Shown: positions 33,237 to 38,376 of the stretch, in pieces
How positions within the stretch are numbered: the first letter of the stretch is position 1
How the letters are laid out: every line of letters starts with the position of its first letter
Origin: Gallionellaceae bacterium
GTDB lineage: Bacteria; Pseudomonadota; Gammaproteobacteria; Burkholderiales; Gallionellaceae
Assembly (NCBI GenBank): GCA_004297065.1
Contig: SCUU01000157.1
Location: 1 to 38,376 of the forward strand
Length of the DNA: 38,376 nucleotides
Reading direction: 5' to 3'
Notes under the pieces: model-generated
Told to the model about the DNA's origin: nothing
Database searches by the model: none
The model's input: the letters and a program-made list of their open reading frames with translations, nothing else
Program-made: the position numbers and the translations under genes

Positions 33237-33781
33237 GCGAAGACCTCGGCATCTTTGAGCAATTTAGCGGCTTGGTCTTTTGCCGCCAGCAGAGGCGTAG
33301 CCCCATGCAATTGCCAGTCTATGCCCAGCGCGGGATCGTTCCACAGGATAGCTCGCTCATGCTCCGGCGCATAAAAATCAGTGGTCTTGTAGAGGAACTC
33401 AGCCGTCTCGCTCAGCACCACAAAGCCGTGCGCGAAACCTGGCGGCACCCAGAACATGCGCTTGTTCTCGGCAGATAGATTCACGCAAACCGACTGCCCG
33501 AATGTGGGCGAGCTTTTGCGGATATCCACCGCCACATCCAGCACCTCGCCCGCCACGGCGCGCACCAATTTTCCCTGAGCCTGTTGAATCTGATAGTGCA
33601 GACCGCGCAACACGTAGCGTGCAGATTTGGAATGATTGTCTTGCACGAACTCGGCTGTCACACCCGTCAGCTCGGCAAAGCGTTTTTTGTTAAAGCTCTC
33701 ATAAAAAAATCCGCGCTCGTCGCCGAATACTTTGGGCTCGATGATGAGCAGATCGGGGATGGCAGTAGCGATAACCTTCAT
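33233..33781 (-). CDS. rfbC: dTDP-4-dehydrorhamnose 3,5-epimerase
   Basis: Cupin-fold epimerase that converts dTDP-4-keto-6-deoxyglucose to the L-lyxo sugar. Typical blocks are FGDERGFFYESFNKKRF, FVQDNHSKSARYVLRGLHYQ (catalytic His region), and FWVPPGFAHGFVVLSETAEFLYKTTDFY. The start at 33781 (ATG, AGGGCG upstream) gives 182 residues. A TTG two codons earlier is possible but less likely. It lies 2 bp after the rfbA stop and overlaps rfbD, in the order rfbB-A-C-D. Confidence 0.95.
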   Translation of the reverse strand: MKVIATAIPDLLIIEPKVFGDERGFFYESFNKKRFAELTGVTAEFVQDNHSKSARYVLRGLHYQIQQAQGKLVRAVAGEVLDVAVDIRKSSPTFGQSVCVNLSAENKRMFWVPPGFAHGFVVLSETAEFLYKTTDFYAPEHERAILWNDPALGIDWQLHGATPLLAAKDQAAKLLKDAEVFA

Positions 33782-33783
33782 AT

Positions 33784-34659
33784 TCAAAACGCCCTATCCG
33801 AAAGCAGAGTCAACAGATAACGACCATAGGCATTCTTCGCCAGCGGCCGCGCCAGCCGCTCTACCTGCTCCGCCGTGATATAGCCTTTGCGGAACGCGAT
33901 CTCTTCCGGGCAGGCGATCTTCAAACCCTGGCGCTTCTCCAGCGTTTGCACGAACGAACCCGCCTCCAGCAACGACTCATGCGTCCCCGTATCCAGCCAC
34001 GCATAGCCACGCCCCATCACCTGCACATCCAGGTCGCCGCGCTCCAGGTATATCTGGTTCACCGTGGTGATCTCCAGTTCGCCGCGTGCCGAGGGCTTGA
34101 TGGTCTTGGCGATCTCCACCACATCGTTGTCGTAGAAATACAAGCCCGTCACCGCATAACTCGACTTGGGCTGGAGCGGCTTCTCTTCGATGCTCAATGC
34201 GCGCCCTGCCGCATCGAAATCGACCACGCCGTAACGCTCCGGGTCCAGCACGTGATAGGCGAACACCGTGCCGCCACGGGCTTTGGTCGCGGCGGCACCG
34301 AGCAAACGGTCGAAACCGTGGCCATAGAAGATGTTGTCGCCCAACACCAGCGAACAACCGTCATTGCCGATGAACGACTCGCCGATGATGAACGCCTGCG
34401 CCAAGCCATCCGGCGAAGGCTGCACCGCATAGGAGAAATTCATCCCCCATTGCGCGCCGTCGCCCAACAGGTTGCGGAACAGAGGCGTGTCCTGCGGCGT
34501 GGAGATGATGAGCACATCGCGTATCCCCGCCAGCATCAGCGTGGTCAGCGGGTGGTAAACCATGGGCTTGTCGTACACCGGCAAAAGCTGCTTCGAGATC
34601 GCCTGCGTCACCGGATACAAACGTGTGCCGGAACCTCCGGCGAGAATTATTCCCTTCAT
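33784..34659 (-). CDS. rfbA: Glucose-1-phosphate thymidylyltransferase
   Basis: First enzyme of dTDP-rhamnose synthesis, which joins dTTP and glucose 1-phosphate. The sugar-nucleotidyltransferase signature [18 protein letters not shown] is at the N-terminus, followed by [17 protein letters not shown] and [13 protein letters not shown]. The start at 34659 has AGGAGTGG just before it and gives 291 residues, the usual size. Longer upstream readings would overlap rfbB. Its ATG overlaps the rfbB stop by four bases (ATGA). Confidence 0.96.
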   Translation of the reverse strand: MKGIILAGGSGTRLYPVTQAISKQLLPVYDKPMVYHPLTTLMLAGIRDVLIISTPQDTPLFRNLLGDGAQWGMNFSYAVQPSPDGLAQAFIIGESFIGNDGCSLVLGDNIFYGHGFDRLLGAAATKARGGTVFAYHVLDPERYGVVDFDAAGRALSIEEKPLQPKSSYAVTGLYFYDNDVVEIAKTIKPSARGELEITTVNQIYLERGDLDVQVMGRGYAWLDTGTHESLLEAGSFVQTLEKRQGLKIACPEEIAFRKGYITAEQVERLARPLAKNAYGRYLLTLLSDRAF

Positions 34660-35723
34660 GCGCCACTCCTGTTCGCGTAGTTCTTTTCCACCCAATGCTG
34701 ATAATCGCCGCTCGTCACGCCATGCACCCAGCCGGTGTTTGCCAGATACCATTCGACGGTTTTGCGCAAACCCGTCTCGAATGTCTCCTGCGGCTTCCAG
34801 TCCAAGTCCTTGGCGATCTTGCTCGCGTCGATGGCGTAACGGCGGTCGTGCCCGGGGCGGTCTTGCACGTAGGTGATGAGCTTGTTGTGCGGCGCTCCCT
34901 GCGGATGCAGTTCGTCCAAAATGGCGCAGATGGATTGCACCACTTCCAGATTGGTCTTCTCGTTCCAGCCACCGATGTTGTAGGTCTCACCCAACTTGCC
35001 TTTTTCCAGCACCAGACGCAAAGCCCGCGCGTGGTCGTCCACGTACAGCCAATCGCGGATGTTGTCGCCCTTGCCGTAGATGGGCAGAGGCTTGCCGTTC
35101 ACCGCATTCAGGATCACCAGCGGGATGAGCTTTTCGGGAAAATGATAGGGGCCGTAATTGTTCGAGCAGTTGGTGGTGACGACAGGCATGCCGTAGGTAT
35201 GGTGCCATGCGCGCACCAGATGATCGGAAGAGGCTTTGCTGGCCGAGTACGGCGAGTTCGGCTCGTAGGCCGTCTCCTCGGTGAAGAAACCGGACTCACC
35301 CAAACTGCCGTACACCTCGTCGGTGGAGATGTGATGGAAACGGAATGCTGCACGGCGTGGAGCATCCAGCCCGCTCCAGTAGCTGCGCGTCGCTTCCAGC
35401 AAGGTATAGGTACCGACGATATTGGTCTGAATGAAATCCGCCGGGCCGGAGATGGAGCGATCCACATGCGACTCCGCCGCCAGATGCATCACCGCATCCG
35501 GTTGATGCTCGCGCAACACGCGCGCCACCTCGGCAGCATCGCAAATATCCACCTGCTCGAAAACGTAACGCGGATTATCCGAAACAGAAGCCAGTGATTG
35601 CAGGTTGCCCGCATAAGTCAGCTTATCGACATTGACGACCTTGCACTGCGTTTCGTTAATGAATTGACGCACGACCGCAGACCCGATGAACCCGGCTCCA
35701 CCTGTGATGAGGATTGTTTGCAT
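34656..35723 (-). CDS. rfbB: dTDP-glucose 4,6-dehydratase
   Basis: Short-chain dehydrogenase-type enzyme making dTDP-4-keto-6-deoxyglucose. NAD-binding [15 protein letters not shown] at the N-terminus, [23 protein letters not shown], and the catalytic [10 protein letters not shown] (YxxxK) are visible. 355 residues is normal. It is the first gene of rfbBACD, which supplies rhamnose for O-antigen or exopolysaccharide. The bases before the ATG are T/A-rich with no Shine-Dalgarno. Confidence 0.96.
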   Translation of the reverse strand: MQTILITGGAGFIGSAVVRQFINETQCKVVNVDKLTYAGNLQSLASVSDNPRYVFEQVDICDAAEVARVLREHQPDAVMHLAAESHVDRSISGPADFIQTNIVGTYTLLEATRSYWSGLDAPRRAAFRFHHISTDEVYGSLGESGFFTEETAYEPNSPYSASKASSDHLVRAWHHTYGMPVVTTNCSNNYGPYHFPEKLIPLVILNAVNGKPLPIYGKGDNIRDWLYVDDHARALRLVLEKGKLGETYNIGGWNEKTNLEVVQSICAILDELHPQGAPHNKLITYVQDRPGHDRRYAIDASKIAKDLDWKPQETFETGLRKTVEWYLANTGWVHGVTSGDYQHWVEKNYANRSGA

Positions 35724-35757
35724 AGAAAATTTTTTTGAGGCGTGGAGTAATGGGTGG

Positions 35758-35763
35758 ATTCTA
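35758..35763 (-). promoter_or_regulatory. Candidate -10 box of the rfbBACD operon
   Basis: TAGAAT on the minus strand lies about 35 bp before the rfbB start. A poor -35 candidate (CGCACA) is 17 bases upstream of it. The assignment is tentative. Confidence 0.3.
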
Positions 35764-35804
35764 CAACATGGCAGTGCTTGTGCGGGCGCTGTCGCTCTGG
35801 AATG

Positions 35805-35836
35805 AAGATGGCCACTGCGTGTGCAGTGGCCATCTT
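35805..35836 (-). terminator. Strong hairpin after tRNA-Thr, probable terminator
   Basis: AAGATGGCCACTGC (35805-35818), loop of four, GCAGTGGCCATCTT (35823-35836): a perfect 14-bp stem. It starts 5 bases after the tRNA CCA end on the minus strand. The tail on that strand (CATTCC) is only weakly U-rich; on the plus strand TTGTTT follows. It is likely the tRNA terminator and may also block read-through in either direction. Confidence 0.6.
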
Positions 35837-35841
35837 TTGTT

Positions 35842-35917
35842 TGGTGCCGCCAATCGGATTCGAACTGATGACCTACCGCTTACAAGGCGGTTGCTCTACC
35901 AACTGAGCTATGGCGGC
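35842..35917 (-). tRNA. tRNA-Thr (anticodon TGT)
   Basis: Read on the minus strand, GCCGCCA pairs with TGGCGGC as a 7-bp acceptor stem. The D arm is AGCTCAGTTGGTAGAGC. The anticodon stem ACCGC/GCGGT holds loop CTTGTAA with anticodon TGT, reading ACA threonine codons. The T arm contains GTTCGAATCC. An encoded CCA end follows the discriminator A. All arms are intact. Confidence 0.97.
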
Positions 35918-35993
35918 GAAAAACTGGTGCATACTCTGAAAAACTTTAGACATCGCGAACGATGCGGTGAGGTGTTCCCCGGAAAGCGGCGCG

Positions 35994-36021
35994 ATTATAC
36001 AGACGCTCCCGGATTTCTCAA
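35994..36021 (-). promoter_or_regulatory. Promoter of tRNA-Thr
   Basis: On the minus strand TTGAGA (36021-36016), 16 bases, TATAAT (35999-35994). The bases after the -10 are CGCGCCG, a GC-rich discriminator of the kind linked to stringent control of stable RNA. The precursor leader of about 70 bases contains the small palindrome CATCGTTCGCGATG (35964-35951). Confidence 0.75.
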
Positions 36022-36087
36022 ATTTTTCTGCGCGCGCGGACTCAAACACTCACGCAACCTTGGCAGCTATGAAATAATCCGCGCACC

Positions 36088-36333
36088 ATGAAAGCATCGC
36101 TCCCCACCGAAAACCTGGCCGGTCTCGCCTCCGGCGCAAGCGCGACCATCGTCGCCATCCAGACGGATGATGCGCTGCGCCAGCGCCTGTCGGCATTGGG
36201 TTTTCGCGTGGGCAAGCGCGTCGAAATCATCCGCAAGGCGAGCTTTTCCGGGCCGCTGCAAGTGCGCATCGGCACGACCGACATCTTGCTGCGCCGCAAC
36301 GAGGCCGCACAGATCGCGGTAAAAAAACCATGA
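36088..36333 (+). CDS. feoA: Ferrous iron transport protein A
   Basis: Small cytosolic SH3-like partner of the FeoB ferrous iron transporter. 81 residues with the typical ASGASATIVAI, QRLSALGFRVGKRVEII and ILLRRNEAAQI pattern. It overlaps feoB by four bases (ATGA), so the two are co-translated. No clear Fur box was found in the 90 bases upstream. Confidence 0.92.
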   Translation: MKASLPTENLAGLASGASATIVAIQTDDALRQRLSALGFRVGKRVEIIRKASFSGPLQVRIGTTDILLRRNEAAQIAVKKP

Positions 36334-38117
36334 AGCGGATCGCATTGCTAGGCATGCCCAATACGGGAAAATCGACGCTGTTCAACCGCATGACGGGCGG
36401 CGCGGCGCGGGTGGGCAATTGGCCCGGCATCACGGTGGAGTTGCTCAGCGGCAAGATCCTGCTCGGCGGCGATATGGTCGAGATCATCGACCTGCCCGGC
36501 ATCTACGACATCCACGGCTTCTCCGAAGATGAGCAGGTGGTGCGCCACTTCCTGCACGACAACGTGCCCGACCTCGCCATCGTGGTGCTCAACGCCACGC
36601 AGATCGAGCGCCAACTCAGCCTGTTGCTGCAACTCAAACAGTACGACCTGAACATGGTGGTGTTGCTCAACATGGCGGACGAAGCGAAGAAGTTTGGTAT
36701 CACTATCGACACGGCGAAGATGTCGGCCTCGCTCGGCATCCCCATCTTTTTGCTCAGCGCGAAATACGGCAACGGTTATCAGGAGTCGTTACAAACCGTG
36801 ACCAAAGCCTTGCGCTACAACACGCCGGGCATGGCGGAAGAGCTGCGCTCGCAACTGGAACAGGACGCGCATATCGAGAGTGAGATGGCGCGCGTGCTGC
36901 AACATTCGGTGCAAGTGCCCGCGCGCCTGCCGGACAATCTCACCGAGCATCTCGACCACGTGATGTTGCACCCGTGGCTGGGCCTGCCCATCTTCTTCGG
37001 CATCATGTATCTGCTGTTCCAGGGGATATTCTTTTTCGGGCAACCGCTGCAAGTGGGCGTGGGCGATCTGTTCGGCTGGTTGCGCGAAACCGCTGTCGTA
37101 CCGCTGGTGTCCGGTTTGCCGGAATTCTGGCAGGGCATGTTGCTGGACGGCATCTACAACGGTGTCGCCACGGTCGCCGCCTTCGTCCCCATCATCATCC
37201 TGTTCTTCCTGTTCATGGCGATCGTGGAGGATACGGGCTATCTGTCGCGCGCCGCTTTTCTGATGGATGCGCTGATGGCGCGACTGGGGCTGGACGGGCG
37301 CAGTTTCGTCATGTTGCTGATGGGCTTCGGTTGCAACGTGCCCGCATTGATGGGCACAAGAGTCATGCGTTCGCGCCCGTTGCGCCTGCTCAGCATGCTG
37401 GTGATCCCGTTCTCGCTGTGCTCGGCGCGTTTGCAGGTCTTCGTGTTCATCACCGCCGCGCTGTTCGCGCCCAAGGCCGCCGCGCTGGTGGTGTTCAGCC
37501 TGTACCTGTTCAGCTTCGCCGCCGCCATCGTCACCGCGCTGATATTCAAACGCCACTTCCCCAACAACGAGCCCTTCGTGCTGGAGCTGCCGCCCTACCG
37601 CTTCCCGACGGGACGCCAGATGCTGTTGCGCGGCTGGCACGAGGTGTATCACTTCATCCACCGCGCCAGCAAGTTCATCATCCTCGGCGTGGTGCTCGTG
37701 TGGCTGCTCACGCATCTGCCGACTTCCGCCACGCCCGCAGGTCCCGACACTTGGGCTGGACACATAGGCGCTTGGCTGCAACCGCTGTTCGAGCCCATCG
37801 GCATCACGGCGGAGCTCACCATCGCGCTCATCTTCGGCTTCGTAGCCAAAGAGATCGTCATCGGTTCGCTCGCGGTGATCTACGGCTTGAGCGGCCATGC
37901 ACTCAGCGGAGCGTTGGCACTACAACTGGATTGGGTGCAGGCCTACAGCTTCATGCTCTTCACGCTGATCTACACCCCGTGCCTGTCCACCATTGCCACC
38001 TTGCGCAGCGAGGCTAAAAACAACGGCTTCATGTTGCTGTCGCTAGGCTGGTCGCTGGCCTTGGCGTGGGGCGTGAGTTTTGTGTTCTATCAAGGCGCGA
38101 GAGCTTTGGGGTATTAG
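36330..38117 (+). CDS. feoB: Ferrous iron transport protein B
   Basis: Inner-membrane Fe2+ transporter with a cytosolic G domain. G1 is LLGMPNTGKSTLFN, the switch region is GNWPGITVE, G3 is DLPGIYD, and G4 is LNMADE in place of the usual NxxD, i.e. N-M-A-D. From about residue 210 the membrane part has two Gate repeats (e.g. MLLMGFGCNVPALMGTR with the conserved Cys-Asn-Val-Pro, and YTPCLSTIATLRSE with Cys-Leu-Ser-Thr). 595 residues marks the shorter FeoB form, lacking the long C-terminal tail of the E. coli protein. Iron uptake fits an iron-rich habitat. Confidence 0.96.
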   Translation: MKRIALLGMPNTGKSTLFNRMTGGAARVGNWPGITVELLSGKILLGGDMVEIIDLPGIYDIHGFSEDEQVVRHFLHDNVPDLAIVVLNATQIERQLSLLLQLKQYDLNMVVLLNMADEAKKFGITIDTAKMSASLGIPIFLLSAKYGNGYQESLQTVTKALRYNTPGMAEELRSQLEQDAHIESEMARVLQHSVQVPARLPDNLTEHLDHVMLHPWLGLPIFFGIMYLLFQGIFFFGQPLQVGVGDLFGWLRETAVVPLVSGLPEFWQGMLLDGIYNGVATVAAFVPIIILFFLFMAIVEDTGYLSRAAFLMDALMARLGLDGRSFVMLLMGFGCNVPALMGTRVMRSRPLRLLSMLVIPFSLCSARLQVFVFITAALFAPKAAALVVFSLYLFSFAAAIVTALIFKRHFPNNEPFVLELPPYRFPTGRQMLLRGWHEVYHFIHRASKFIILGVVLVWLLTHLPTSATPAGPDTWAGHIGAWLQPLFEPIGITAELTIALIFGFVAKEIVIGSLAVIYGLSGHALSGALALQLDWVQAYSFMLFTLIYTPCLSTIATLRSEAKNNGFMLLSLGWSLALAWGVSFVFYQGARALGY

Positions 38118-38220
38118 GCCACCGAAAAAATAGACTTCAAATATTGCGGCCGAGCAATTAGATTTGGTCGCGTGCATAACCAGCCACTTGCCAGCTCGCT
38201 GGCTTAGTGGAATGGCTAGT
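38118..38220. other. feoB 3' flank with a nested hairpin
   Basis: CCACT (38184), GCCAG (38190), loop CTCG, CTGGC (38199), AGTGG (38206) form a nested stem. No U-run follows, so a terminator role is uncertain. No gene is seen. Confidence 0.35.
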
Positions 38221-38376
38221 GTCGCAAACCAGAAATAACGGGACAAATGAAACGGGTGGATTTTTTTGTCAGGCAAGGCGCAGACCCGCAGCCGTATGGG
38301 GTATACGGCAAGGGGATGCAACGCGGCATGGCGAAAAAAGACGCCGTTTAATGTTTCGTTATTTCTGGTTTGCGAC
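38221..38376. repeat. 156-bp palindromic repeat with 20-bp perfect terminal inverted repeats
   Basis: The left end GTCGCAAACCAGAAATAACG (38221-38240) is the exact reverse complement of 38357-38376, the last bases of the window. The core has CAAGGCGC (38274), CCGTATGGGGTATACGG (38292) and GCAACGC (38318), in the same order as the repeat behind dgkA, although the terminal arms are unrelated. There is no ORF. The element may extend past the window edge. Confidence 0.75.

Noticed and set aside
36000-36087. Fur box before feoAB
   Set aside because: I looked for a GATAATGATTATC-like site. Only AT-rich fragments such as GAAATAAT are present, with no convincing dyad.
1-38376. CRISPR array, transposase, prophage
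   Set aside because: No regular spacer-repeat pattern, no transposase or phage protein in any frame. The repeats found are short tandem or palindromic elements.

Overview
The window looks like chromosomal DNA of a betaproteobacterium. Gene content, moderately high GC and protein style suggest the Gallionellaceae / iron-oxidiser neighbourhood (Sideroxydans- or Gallionella-like). This placement is an inference from general resemblance, not from a search. No phage, transposase, CRISPR array or rRNA is visible. Small palindromic and tandem repeats are frequent between genes.

Layout. (1) 1-5884, plus strand: dnaJ, then a tight glyQ-glyS-gmhB-plsC cluster. (2) 6186-8926: a YgjP/M48-type metallopeptidase, a convergent YihY/BrkB-type membrane protein, and a divergent HugZ-like flavin/heme-pocket protein. 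(3) 8931-11143, minus strand: leuA with a small secreted-protein gene behind it, ending in a strong terminator. leuA has a clear sigma70 promoter, and a leader ORF starts at the predicted first transcribed base. (4) 11245-15862, plus strand: an HDOD-REC-GGDEF protein, then metallophosphoesterase (LpxH-like), dgkA and a family-4 glycosyltransferase. (5) 28672-16190, minus strand: an eight-gene, 12.5 kb signalling operon. (6) 29198-32269, minus strand: universal stress protein, TerC-family membrane protein, sucD and sucC. (7) 35723-32346, minus strand: the dTDP-rhamnose operon rfbBACD. (8) tRNA-Thr(TGT) on the minus strand, then feoA-feoB on the plus strand for ferrous iron uptake. The window ends in a long palindromic repeat.

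The most interesting object is the eight-gene operon. In order of transcription it encodes a CHASE2-transmembrane-TPR-Ser/Thr kinase, a PP2C phosphatase, a two-FHA protein, a CHASE2-transmembrane adenylate cyclase, a metallo-beta-lactamase-fold protein resembling class II cyclic-nucleotide phosphodiesterases, a cyclic-nucleotide-binding/rhodanese fusion, a GAF-fused PilB/GspE-type secretion ATPase, and a GAF-HD-GYP phosphodiesterase. Gaps between genes are only 10-51 bp. The set would link Thr phosphorylation, cAMP production, breakdown and binding, and c-di-GMP breakdown to a pilus/secretion motor ATPase. None of the other pilus or secretion genes is nearby. A promoter resembling the flagellar/motility sigma28 type lies at the right distance upstream.

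Other unusual points: a 63-bp in-frame insertion containing a perfect hairpin in sucD; five-unit heptamer arrays that end one base before the start codons of both dnaJ and sucC, where a Shine-Dalgarno would be; and two long palindromic repeats with a shared core but different ends, one of which supplies the dgkA stop codon.
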